A stretch of DNA of 64,000 nt from assembly GCA_963708325.1 (NCBI GenBank), contig OY970203.1, positions 2,356,001-2,420,000 of the forward strand. The letters are read 5' to 3'. Positions 52,272-60,601 of this stretch are shown here, in pieces. The notes beneath the pieces were generated by a model. The model had not been told where the DNA came from and did not search any database. It worked only from the letters and a program-made list of their open reading frames with translations. Origin of the DNA: G963708325 sp963708325 (GTDB taxonomy: Bacteria > Actinomycetota > Thermoleophilia > Solirubrobacterales > 70-9). The position numbers and the translations under genes were made by a program. Position 1 is the stretch's first letter, and each line of letters starts with the position of its first letter.

Positions 52272-52822
52272 TCTACACGCCGCGAATCGTGCTCCGCGTG
52301 GCGCTTCTGCTGCTCGCCACCGTCATCCTCCAGGTCGCCTTCTTCTCCCAGGTGACGATCTTCGAGACCAACCCCGACATCGTCCCGGTGGTGGTGATTT
52401 CGCTGGGCCTGCTCGGCGGGGCGATGACCGGAGTCGTGTCGGGTTTCGCCGCCGGGCTTCTGATCGACTCCTCGATCTACCAGACGATGGGCGCCTCCTC
52501 GATCGTCCTGCTCGCCGTCGGCTACCTGGCGGGCCGCTACCGCGAGAGCTTCGACGTCTCCAACGCCCTGGTGCCGCCGCTCCTCTGCGCCGGCCTCACG
52601 CTCGTGTACCTGCTCGCCTTCGCCGCGCTTCAGCTGATGCTCGGCGTGGACGCGCCGGTCAGCGTGCTGATAATCCGGGACACGCTCGTCAAGACCGTCC
52701 TCAACTTCTTCCTCGGGATCCCGATCTACGTCGGCATCCGCCGCCTGCTGCGCCCGGCGCTCGTCGAGGACGTACCCACGCGCGGCCGTATCGTCCCCAC
52801 GATCCTCGGCGGCGCCCGGTGA
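52268..52822 (+). CDS. mreD: Rod-shape determining protein MreD
   Basis: A 184-residue membrane protein with five or six helices; the central TGVVSGFAAGLLIDSSIYQTMG segment is typical of MreD. GTG 52268 overlaps the mreC stop. It completes the MreBCD complex. The cytosolic C-terminal tail is short and basic. Confidence 0.92.
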   Translation: MIYTPRIVLRVALLLLATVILQVAFFSQVTIFETNPDIVPVVVISLGLLGGAMTGVVSGFAAGLLIDSSIYQTMGASSIVLLAVGYLAGRYRESFDVSNALVPPLLCAGLTLVYLLAFAALQLMLGVDAPVSVLIIRDTLVKTVLNFFLGIPIYVGIRRLLRPALVEDVPTRGRIVPTILGGAR

Positions 52823-52850
52823 TCGGCGAGGATCGCCAGAGAGCCGGCTG

Positions 52851-54720
52851 ATGTACCTGCGCGACGACAAGGGCCCGCCGGCGACGCCGCAGTTCGCGCT
52901 GCGGATCGCGATCCTCGGCGGCTTCGCCCTGGTGATGTTCTCGGTGATCTTCTTCCGCCTCTGGTATCTGCAGGTGCTCTCCGGGGACAAGTACCTGCGC
53001 GAGGCGAACAACAACCGGATCCGCGAGATCCGCGTGCAGGCCCCGCGCGGCGAGATCCTCGATCGCAACGGGAAGGTGCTGGTCGACAACCGCACCGGCC
53101 TGGCGCTGCAGATCCTCCCCCAGAAGCTGCCGCGCGACGCCGGCGAGCGCGAGCGCGAGTTCAGCCGGCTGGGGCGGGTGATCCAGCGCTCGCCGGCCTA
53201 CATCCGCAAGCAGATGCGCGAGCAGCTGAAGATCTCGCCGCACACCCCGGTGACGCTGCGCCAGGACATCAACTACGACGTCGTCTACTACCTGCAGGAG
53301 AACCAGACCGGCTTCCCCGGGGTCACCGTCCAGCGCGTCTTCCTCCGCCGCTACCGCCAGGGAGACCTCGCCGCCCACATGTTCGGCTACGTGGGCCAGG
53401 TGACGAAGGAGCAGCTGAAGGAGCCCCGCTACCGCACCGCGCGCCAGGGTGACGAGGTCGGCCAGTCGGGGGTCGAGTACGAGTACGACCGCTTCCTCCG
53501 CGGGCGCGCCGGGCAGACGAGGGTGCAGGTGGACGCGCTCGGCCGACCGAAGGGCCAGCTGGGGTCTGTGGCGGCGCGCCCCGGCGACAACCTGCGGCTG
53601 ACGATCGACTCCGACGTGCAGAGGGCGGGAGAGAGCGCGCTGGCCGCCCGCGGGCTGCCGGGCGGCTTCGTGACGATGGACGTCCACACCGGCGAGATCC
53701 TCGGGCTGGGCTCCTATCCCACCTTCGATCCCTCGGTGTTCACGCACCCGCTGACGCCGGCGCGGTACAAGGCGCTGACCAGCCCGGACCTCGGGGCGCC
53801 GCTCGCCAACCGCGCGATCCAGGGCCTGTACCCGACGGGATCGACCTTCAAGCTGATCACCTCGACGGCTGCGCTCGAGAGCGGGACGATCACGCCGAGC
53901 ACGACCCTGTACGACGGCGGCTCGCTGAACGTCGGCGGGATCAGCTTCCACAACGCCGGCGGCGGCGCCTACGGAGCTCTGCAGCTGCCCAGCGCCCTCC
54001 AGGTCTCCTCCGACGTCTTCTTCTACCAGCTCGGCGAGCGCATGAACAGCTCCGACGAGCCGCTGCAGAAGTGGGCGCACGACCTCGGGATCGGGCGGCA
54101 GACGGGAATCGACCTGCCGGCGGAGTCGAGCGGTCTGCTGCCCAGCCCGCAGTGGCGCGACAAGCTCTTCAAGGAGCACAAGACCGACCGTCCCTGGACG
54201 GTGGGCGACAACATCAACCTCGCGGTCGGCCAGGGCGACCTGCAGGCCGATCCGCTGCAGATGGCGGTGGCCTACGCGGCGGTCGCCAATGGTGGCACGA
54301 TCGTCGCCCCGCACATCGGCGACAGCGTCGAGAACGCCGCCGGCCAGGCCGTCGAGGAGATCCGCCCGGCGCCGGAGCGTCACCTCGACATCAACCCCCA
54401 GGTACAGCCAGGCGATCCTGTCGGGTCTGCACATGGCCGCGCAGTCGCCGGGGGGCACCTCGTACAAGGTCTTCGGCGGCTTCCCGATACCGGTGGCGGG
54501 AAAGACGGGCACGGCCGAGCGCCCGGGCCAGGCCGACCAGTCCTGGTACGTGCTCTTCGCGCCCTATCCCAATCCCCGCATCGTCACCGCGGTGACGATT
54601 GAGCGCGGCGGCTTCGGGGTGGACTCCGCCGCGCCCGCGGCCGAGGAGATCGTCTCGCGCTACTTCCAGGTGAAGCCGGGCCAGGTCAAGCAGGCCGGCT
54701 CCGGCGGGCGGGTGGAGTGA
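52851..54720 (+). CDS. mrdA: Penicillin-binding protein 2 (rod-complex transpeptidase), with a +1 frameshift
   Basis: Expected length about 622 residues if corrected. TM helix at about 18-38, then the PBP dimerisation domain and the transpeptidase: S331-T-F-K (GSTFKLI), S386-S-D (QVSSDVFFY), and K-T-G-T (AGKTGTAERPG), but the last motif lies in a different frame. Frame 1 breaks at about 54401-54403 (…HLDINPQ|YSQAILSGLHM). A +1 slip at the CCC-C in AACCCCCAGG would rejoin the frames; otherwise a one-base insertion has occurred. Uncorrected, the 583-residue product lacks the catalytic KTGT. It lies between mreD and rodA, so a functional enzyme is expected. Confidence 0.92.
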
Positions 54721-55901
54721 TGCGAACGCCCACCCCACAGCCCTTCCACGAGCGTGACGACGTCAGCCGGCGCTCCTTCTTCTCCCAGATGGACCCGCTG
54801 CTGATGCTCGCCGCCCTGGGGCTGATCGCCTTCAGCATCTTCAACCTGGCAAGCGCCACCCGCAGCGACATTGCCGGGAGCCCCTACTACTTCGTGCTGC
54901 GCCAGAGCATCTACGCCGGCGCCGGCCTCGTGCTGCTGCTGGCGATCGCGCGCGTCGACTACTCGCGCTTCCGCGAGCTTCGGGTCGGCCTCTACACGGT
55001 GATGATCACGGCAATCACGCTGGTGCTGATGTTCGGCGCGGCGGCGCGCGGATCGCGACGCGCCTTCGACCTGCCGCTGTTCAGCTTTCAGCCGGCCGAG
55101 CTGGGCAAGCTGCTGCTGATCCTCGCGCTCGCCGGGTTCGTGCTCGATCGCTCGCGGCGGATGACCGACGGGCAGCGAACCGCGCGCATCCTGCTGCTCG
55201 GGCTCTGCCCGGCGGCCTTCGTCTTCCTCCAGCCCGACCTCGGCACGGGACTCGTCTTCGGTGTGGTCACCCTGGCGATCCTGTTCGTGTCCGGGGTGCG
55301 CTGGACCCATTTCGCGGCGATCGGGGCGGTTGCCGCCGCGATCGTCACGATGGTGCTCGTAATCGCGCCGGCAGTGGGAACGCCGGTCCTCAAGGGCTAC
55401 CAGGAGCAGCGGCTGACCGCGTTCCTGCATCCCAGCGAGGATCCGCGAGACGCGAGCTATCAAGTGAACCAGGCGCTGATCGCCGTCGGCTCGGGACAGA
55501 GGACCGGGCGCGGCGAGCACGCCACCCAAACGCGGCTCGACTTCCTCCCCGAGCGGCACACGGACTTCATCTTTGCCGTGATCGGGGAGCGATACGGATT
55601 CGTCGGCGCCGCGTTCGTCCTGTCCCTCTACGCCCTGCTGATCTGGCGGGCGCTGCGCATACTGACGCTCTCAAAGAACTTGTACGGGACCCTTATCGCG
55701 GGCGGGATCACCGCCATGCTGATGTTCCAGGTCTTCGTCAACGTCGGGATGAGCATCGGGATCATGCCGATCACCGGCATCCCGCTGCCGCTTCTGAGCT
55801 ACGGGGGATCGTCCGTGTTGACGACCCTGATGGCGATCGGCGTGCTTCAGAGTGTCTACGTCCAGGCGCAGCTCACGCAGAAGAGCAGGGCTCTGTTCTG
55901 A
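54720..55901 (+). CDS. rodA: Rod-shape determining protein RodA (peptidoglycan glycosyltransferase, SEDS)
   Basis: A 393-residue protein (ATG 54720; GTG 54717 possible) with ten membrane helices. SEDS signatures are FQPAELGKLLLILALAGF, QPDLGTGLVFGVVTLAI, ERHTDFIFAVIGERYGFVG and the C-terminal MPITGIPLPLLSYGGSSVLT. It polymerises lipid II with PBP2 as partner. The start overlaps the mrdA stop (TGATG), so it depends on full-length mrdA translation for coupling. Confidence 0.96.
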   Translation: MRTPTPQPFHERDDVSRRSFFSQMDPLLMLAALGLIAFSIFNLASATRSDIAGSPYYFVLRQSIYAGAGLVLLLAIARVDYSRFRELRVGLYTVMITAITLVLMFGAAARGSRRAFDLPLFSFQPAELGKLLLILALAGFVLDRSRRMTDGQRTARILLLGLCPAAFVFLQPDLGTGLVFGVVTLAILFVSGVRWTHFAAIGAVAAAIVTMVLVIAPAVGTPVLKGYQEQRLTAFLHPSEDPRDASYQVNQALIAVGSGQRTGRGEHATQTRLDFLPERHTDFIFAVIGERYGFVGAAFVLSLYALLIWRALRILTLSKNLYGTLIAGGITAMLMFQVFVNVGMSIGIMPITGIPLPLLSYGGSSVLTTLMAIGVLQSVYVQAQLTQKSRALF

Positions 55902-55933
55902 GCGCGTGCGAAGCGCGCGCGACGTTCAGTCGC
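55902..55933 (+). promoter_or_regulatory. Two adjacent hairpins in the RNase E/G leader
   Basis: GCGCG (55902-55906) pairs with CGCGC (55914-55918), then GCGAC (55919-55923) pairs with GTCGC (55929-55933). They fill the 49-nt gap before rne and might be an autoregulatory site. Confidence 0.35.
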
Positions 55934-55950
55934 AAAGTGAGCTGATCTAG

Positions 55951-57825
55951 TTGAAGAAGACAATTCTGGTTTCCGTCGATCGGGGAGAGACCCGAGTGGC
56001 GGTGTTCGAGTCGAAGACCGGGCGCTCGCGCTCCGGGCGGGACCGCGGAGGCTCCGCGAAGCCGAGCACTCCGAAGGTCGCCGAGCTCTACATCGAGCGC
56101 CGCGGACGTCGCTCGATCGTCGGCAACATCTACAAGGGCCGCGTCGACAACGTCCTGCCGGGCATGGAGGCGGCGTTCGTCGACATCGGCCTGGAGCGCA
56201 ACGGCTTCCTGCACGTCGACGAGATCGTGCTGCCCGGTGGCCAGGCGGCGCCGAAGCGCGGCCGCGGCCGCGGCCGCCGCATCGACGAGCTGATCAAGCC
56301 TGGTCAGGAGCTGGTCGTGCAGGTGGTCAAGGACCCGCTGAAGACGAAGGGCGCGCGGCTCTCGATGCAGCTTTCGATCGCCGGCCGCTACCTCGTCTAC
56401 ATGCCCCAGGGCAGCGGCGTCGGCGTCAGCCGCCGGCTGCCGGAGTCCGAGCGCGAGCGGGTGCGCAAGATGATCGAGCGCATGTTCGACGGCGAGGGCG
56501 GGCTGATCGTCCGCACCGCCGCCCACGGCGCCAAGAAGCCCGACTTCGCCCGCGAGGTCGACTACCTGCACCGCCTCAACGAGGTGCTCGACCGCCGCGC
56601 CGCCGAAGCGGAGGCGCCCGCTCTGGTCTTCCAGGAGGCCGACCTTTCCGTGCGCGTTCTGCGCGACGTGCTGATCAGCGAGTTCGAGGCGGCGATCATC
56701 GACGACGACAAGCAGTTCCAGCGCGTCACCGGGTTCTTCCAGCGGACCGCGCCGGAGCTCGTCTCCTCGGTCGAGCTGTACCGCGAAGAGCAGCCCCTGT
56801 TCGAGAAGTGGGGGGCCGACGATGCGATCGCCTCGACGCTGTCGCGGCGCATCGACCTGCCCTCGGGCGGCTACCTGGTGATCGACTACGCCGAGGCGCT
56901 CACCGTGATCGACGTCAACACGGGCAGCTTCACCGGCCGCGGCAAGGGCCGGCTCGAGGACACGATCACCCGGGTGAACGTCGAGGCGGCGGAGGAGATC
57001 GTGCGCCAGGTGCGCCTGCGCGACATCGGCGGGATCATCGTCATCGACTTCATCGACATGGCCCGCAGCCGCAACCGCGACCAGGTCCTGAAGACGCTGC
57101 GCAAGGCGCTCGACGAGGACCGCACGAAGACGTACGTGATGGAGGTCTCTCCGCTCGGGCTGGTCGAGATGACCCGCCAGAACGTCACCGACGGCGTGCG
57201 GGAGATCCTCACCCGCCGCTGCCCGACCTGCGACGGGGACGGAGTCGTCCGCTCCGAGGAGACGGTCGCGATCGAGGCGATCCGCAAGCTGCGCGCGCTG
57301 GCCGCCTCCGAGCCCGAGCCCGAGGCCTATCTGATCCGCGTCCACCCGAAGGTGGCGGCCGAGCTGCTCGATCCCGTGCGCGGCCTCGCCGAGCTGGAGG
57401 CGGAGACCGGCAAGCACTTCCACTTCGAGGGTGGCGACGCGCTCTCGATCGGCACCTTCGACCTGGTGGACAGCGGGCCGCGGGACCGGATCGAGGAGCG
57501 GGCGCTGCCGTTCCGCGTCGGCGAGGAGGTGCTGGTGACGATCGAGGAGCCGCACATGTACAACGTCGACGATGCGGTCGCGAGGGTCGACGGCTACATC
57601 ATCAGCGTCACCGGCGCCGGCCCCCACGTCGGCAAGCGGCGGCTGGTGCGGATCGAGCGCGTCGAGCGATCGGCCGCCGTGGCGGAGCTGATCGACAACG
57701 GCGGCGACGGCCGCGAGCCCGACGCGGAGGAGGGACTAGAATCGCCTGCTTCGCCGGGCCGGCGACGCGGCCGCAGGGGCGGTCGCGGCCGCTCGGGCGC
57801 CGCACGCGGCAAGGACGGGGAATGA
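55951..57825 (+). CDS. rne: Ribonuclease E/G family endoribonuclease
   Basis: A 624-residue protein starting TTG (KKTILVSVDRGETRVAVFES). The S1 domain follows at about 50-130 (VGNIYKGRVDNVLPGMEAAFVDIGLERNG). Catalytic Mg ligands D321 (VIDVNTGSFTG) and D366 (IIVIDFIDM), and Zn-link C424-P-T-C427 (RRCPTCDGDG). The C-terminal tail is basic and Gly-rich, shorter than the E. coli degradosome scaffold. It processes mRNA and rRNA. Its stop overlaps rplU. Confidence 0.95.
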   Translation: MKKTILVSVDRGETRVAVFESKTGRSRSGRDRGGSAKPSTPKVAELYIERRGRRSIVGNIYKGRVDNVLPGMEAAFVDIGLERNGFLHVDEIVLPGGQAAPKRGRGRGRRIDELIKPGQELVVQVVKDPLKTKGARLSMQLSIAGRYLVYMPQGSGVGVSRRLPESERERVRKMIERMFDGEGGLIVRTAAHGAKKPDFAREVDYLHRLNEVLDRRAAEAEAPALVFQEADLSVRVLRDVLISEFEAAIIDDDKQFQRVTGFFQRTAPELVSSVELYREEQPLFEKWGADDAIASTLSRRIDLPSGGYLVIDYAEALTVIDVNTGSFTGRGKGRLEDTITRVNVEAAEEIVRQVRLRDIGGIIVIDFIDMARSRNRDQVLKTLRKALDEDRTKTYVMEVSPLGLVEMTRQNVTDGVREILTRRCPTCDGDGVVRSEETVAIEAIRKLRALAASEPEPEAYLIRVHPKVAAELLDPVRGLAELEAETGKHFHFEGGDALSIGTFDLVDSGPRDRIEERALPFRVGEEVLVTIEEPHMYNVDDAVARVDGYIISVTGAGPHVGKRRLVRIERVERSAAVAELIDNGGDGREPDAEEGLESPASPGRRRGRRGGRGRSGAARGKDGE

Positions 57826-58310
57826 CCATGACCACGTACGCGATAGTCGAGTCGGGCGGTAAGCAGTACCGCGTGTCGAAGGGCGACACCGTGCTGGTCG
57901 ACCGCCTGCATGAGGACGAGGGCGCAAAGGTGAGTCTGCGCCCCGTGTTCTTCCGCGGCGACGGCGACAAGGTGGCGCTCGACGGCGGCGACCTCGAGAA
58001 GGTGAAGGTGGAGGCGGTGGTCTCCGAGCACCTGCGCGGGGAGAAGATCCGCGTCTTCAAGTACAAGCCGAAGAAGGGATACCGGCGGCGGATGGGCCAC
58101 CGCTCCGAGCTGACGAAGCTGGAGATCACGGACGTGGCGATGCTGAGCCGCAGGCCGGCGCAGCGCAAGGCGGCGGAGAAGCCGGCGGCCGACAAGCCGA
58201 AGGCTGCGGCGGCCAAGCCGAAAGCGGCGGCGGGCGGGCGTTCTGCTACAACCAGGAAGGCGCCGGCGCGCAAGGCCCCGGCGCGGCGAACGACGAAGAA
58301 GGCCTCCTGA
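57822..58310 (+). CDS. rplU: 50S ribosomal protein L21 with C-terminal Ala/Lys/Pro extension
   Basis: A 162-residue protein. The canonical ~103-residue core runs YAIVESGGKQYRVSKGDTVL to KKGYRRRMGHRSELTKLEI. About 55 extra residues are basic, low-complexity repeats (KPAADKPKAAAAKPKAAA; RKAPARKAPARRTTKKAS), resembling actinobacterial histone-like tails. ATG 57822 overlaps the rne stop and has AAGGA 6 nt upstream; ATG 57828 is the alternative. Confidence 0.95.
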   Translation: MTMTTYAIVESGGKQYRVSKGDTVLVDRLHEDEGAKVSLRPVFFRGDGDKVALDGGDLEKVKVEAVVSEHLRGEKIRVFKYKPKKGYRRRMGHRSELTKLEITDVAMLSRRPAQRKAAEKPAADKPKAAAAKPKAAAGGRSATTRKAPARKAPARRTTKKAS

Positions 58311-58561
58311 TGGCGCACAAGAAGGGACTCGGCTCCAGCCGCAACGGTCGCGACTCCAACCCGAAGATGCTCGGGGTGAAGGTGTTCGCGGGCGAGCGCG
58401 TGAGCGGCGGCGAGATCATCGTCCGCCAGCGGGGCACCCGCTTCCGCGCCGGCGATGGCGCCGGGATCGGCCGCGACCACACGATCTTCGCCACGCGGGC
58501 GGGGCTCGTGCAGTTCAAGCCCGCCCGCAAGGGCCGCACGGTCCTCGTCGAGACGGACTAG
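58310..58561 (+). CDS. rpmA: 50S ribosomal protein L27
   Basis: An 83-residue protein: AHKKGLGSSRNGRDSNPKML, then GVKVFAGERVSGGEIIVRQRGT and FRAGDGAGIGRDHTIFA, the full L27 pattern. Its N-terminal tail reaches the peptidyl-transferase centre. ATG 58310 overlaps the rplU stop (TGATG). No N-terminal cleavage extension is present. Confidence 0.97.
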   Translation: MAHKKGLGSSRNGRDSNPKMLGVKVFAGERVSGGEIIVRQRGTRFRAGDGAGIGRDHTIFATRAGLVQFKPARKGRTVLVETD

Positions 58562-58578
58562 GGACGGACTAGGGACGG
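58552..58578 (+). repeat. Short tandem repeat GACGGACTAGG (2.5 copies) spanning the rpmA stop
   Basis: Two perfect 11-bp units at 58552-58562 and 58563-58573, plus GACGG. The rest of the 58562-58706 gap shows no gene. Confidence 0.6.
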
Positions 58579-58693
58579 CGGCGCTCGGGCCGCGGGTCCT
58601 GTCACCGGGACCCCACGGGCAGCGAGCTTACGCTGACGCGGTCTCGCAGCCCGCGGGGCCCCCCGGTGCCACCCGCGGCAGGAACCGCACGGC

Positions 58694-58699
58694 TATCGT
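58694..58699 (+). promoter_or_regulatory. Candidate -10 element (TATCGT) of obg, leaderless
   Basis: TATCGT, then CGCCCCG, then GTG 58707. Confidence 0.5.
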
Positions 58700-58706
58700 C
58701 GCCCCG

Positions 58707-59990
58707 GTGTTTCACGATCGGGCGCGCCTATACGTCGAGGGAGGGAAAGGCGGAAACGGCTGCGTGAGCTTTCGCCGCGAGGCCCACGTCCCGAGGGGCG
58801 GCCCGGACGGCGGCGACGGCGGGCGCGGGGGGGACGTGGTGCTGGTATGCGACCCCTCGCGGCGGGACCTGGCGGCGCTGCATCGCTCGCCTCATCTCCG
58901 CGCCGGGCGCGGAGCGCACGGCCAGGGGTCCGGCAAGCACGGGCGCCGAGGCGACGACGTGGAGGTGCCGGTGCCGCCCGGGACGCAGGTGGCCGGGATA
59001 GACGGCGCGGAACACGACCTCACCGCGGCGGGCCAGCTGGCGATCGTCGCTGCCGGCGGCCCCGGCGGGCACGGCAACAGGCGCTTCGCCACCTCGACCC
59101 GCCAGGCCCCGCGGTTCGCCGAGCGGGGATTAGAGGGGCAGTCGGGCTGGATCGAGCTGCGTCTGAAGCTGCTCGTCGACGCCGGGCTGGTCGGCCTGCC
59201 CAACGCCGGCAAGTCGTCGCTGCTGGCGCGGCTGACGCGGGCGGCGCCGAAGGTGGCCGACTACCCGTTCACGACCACGGAGCCGGTGCTGGGGACGCTC
59301 GAGTCCGGCGACCGCCAGCTCGTCCTCGCCGACATCCCCGGGCTGATCGAGGGCGCCGCCGCCGGCGCCGGGCTCGGCCACGAGTTCCTCGCCCATGTCG
59401 AGCGCTGCCGGATGCTGGTGCACGTCGTCGACGTCTCGCCGCTCGATGGCGACCCGGCGGCGGCCTACGCCACCGTGCGCGCGGAGCTCTCCGAGTACGG
59501 GAGGAGCCTGGTGGCGCTGCCCGAGCTCGTCGTGCTGTCGAAGCGGGACCTGATCGACGACGCCGCCTGCGAGCGCCTGTTGGCCGAATGGCGCAGCCGG
59601 CTGGGCGGAGAGGTCGTGGACGTCCTCGCCGCCTCCGCCGTCAGCGGCGCCGGGCTCGACGACGTCGTGCGGCGGATCTTCGAGGCGATCCCGGAGCGGC
59701 CGCCGGTGCCGGAGGCCGGCGCCGGGTTCGAGGCCGACCACCGCGTCTACCGACCCGGCGCCGACCGCGGCTTTCGTGTCGAGCGGGTCGACGACGGGGC
59801 GTTTCGCGTCGAGGGGCGGGGCGTGGAGATGCTGGTCGCCCGCCACGACCTCGCCAACCCGGAGGCGCTCGCCTACCTCGAGCAGCGGCTCGCCGAGATC
59901 GGCGTGGTCGCCGCCCTGCGGAGGGCGGGCTTCGAGCCGGGCGACGAGGTCCGGGTCGGCGAGCAGGCGTTCGAGCTTCACCCCGCCTGA
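58707..59990 (+). CDS. obg: GTPase Obg/CgtA
   Basis: A 427-residue GTPase. The Gly-rich Obg fold at about 1-155 (YVEGGKGGNGCVSFRREAHV; GGDGGRGGDVV; GGPGGHGN). G domain: G1 GLPNAGKSS (163-171), G2 T189/T190 (YPFTTTEPVLG), G3 DIPGLIEGA, G4 LSKRDLID in place of NKxD. A C-terminal OCT domain (VYRPGADRGFRVERVDDGAF) is present. It acts in ribosome assembly and stress signalling. Homology starts at VFHDRARLY. Confidence 0.96.
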   Translation: MFHDRARLYVEGGKGGNGCVSFRREAHVPRGGPDGGDGGRGGDVVLVCDPSRRDLAALHRSPHLRAGRGAHGQGSGKHGRRGDDVEVPVPPGTQVAGIDGAEHDLTAAGQLAIVAAGGPGGHGNRRFATSTRQAPRFAERGLEGQSGWIELRLKLLVDAGLVGLPNAGKSSLLARLTRAAPKVADYPFTTTEPVLGTLESGDRQLVLADIPGLIEGAAAGAGLGHEFLAHVERCRMLVHVVDVSPLDGDPAAAYATVRAELSEYGRSLVALPELVVLSKRDLIDDAACERLLAEWRSRLGGEVVDVLAASAVSGAGLDDVVRRIFEAIPERPPVPEAGAGFEADHRVYRPGADRGFRVERVDDGAFRVEGRGVEMLVARHDLANPEALAYLEQRLAEIGVVAALRRAGFEPGDEVRVGEQAFELHPA

Positions 59991-60066
59991 GACCGGCGCC
60001 TCACCCAACTTTCGCCGCGCCAGCGCGTCAAAGGGGGCAAGAACGCGAGTTCGAGAGCCCGAGCCG

Positions 60067-60507
60067 ATGCACGCCCCGATCACAGCCAGCACCAGCGAGC
60101 CCGAGCTCGCCACCCGCGCCCAGTCCGGGGACCGGATCGCGGCGGCCTATCTGATCGCACCGCGCTTCGAGGAGGTGCACAAGTTCTTCCGTGCCGTCGT
60201 GGAGGACCCGATTGACGCCGGGGAGGCGACGCGCGAGGCGCTCGAGGAGGCACTGCGCTCGCTCGCCTTCTTCGCGCCCGAGCGCCAGAGCTTTCGCACC
60301 TGGCTGTTCGGCCACATCGGCAGCCGCGCGGCCCGCCGCCGGGGCTCCGGCGGCATGCTCGGGTCGCTGCCGCTCGCGGAGCGGGAGGTGATGGCGCTGC
60401 GCTGCGCCGTCGACCTCGACTGGGAGGAGATAGCTGAGATCACGGGCTTCAGCGAGGCCGCGGTGCGGCTTCTGCACGAGCACGCGATCGACAGTCTGGT
60501 CAGCTGA
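60067..60507 (+). CDS. Small sigma-70-like (ECF-type) protein
   Basis: A 146-residue protein. Residues 15-90 look like sigma region 2 (VHKFFRAVVEDPIDAGEATREAL; SFRTWLFGHIGSRAARRR). Residues 100-146 are a region-4-like helix-turn-helix (LPLAEREVMALRCAVDLDWEEIAEITGFSEAAVRLLHEHA). The linker is short and the -10-recognising aromatic/DxxQ pattern is weak, so it may be a degenerate or non-promoter-binding factor. Inserted between obg and proB, where no sigma gene is usual. Function inferred only. Confidence 0.7.
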   Translation: MHAPITASTSEPELATRAQSGDRIAAAYLIAPRFEEVHKFFRAVVEDPIDAGEATREALEEALRSLAFFAPERQSFRTWLFGHIGSRAARRRGSGGMLGSLPLAEREVMALRCAVDLDWEEIAEITGFSEAAVRLLHEHAIDSLVS

Positions 60508-60585
60508 GGCCCGCCGGCGCGGCTCGGTCGGGGTGTGCGGGATGCCGCCCCGGGACGCGGCGCCGGCGGGTTCTCTCTTCGCGCC

Positions 60586-60591
60586 TACACT
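60586..60591 (+). promoter_or_regulatory. Candidate -10 element (TACACT) of proB
   Basis: TACACT is 10 nt before GTG 60602; no Shine-Dalgarno. Confidence 0.45.
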
Positions 60592-60601
60592 TCGCCCGGC
60601 C

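Noticed and set aside
58562..58706. Gap after rpmA checked for a tRNA or small RNA
   Set aside because: No cloverleaf or conserved T-loop is visible; only a short tandem repeat and a -10 element are seen.
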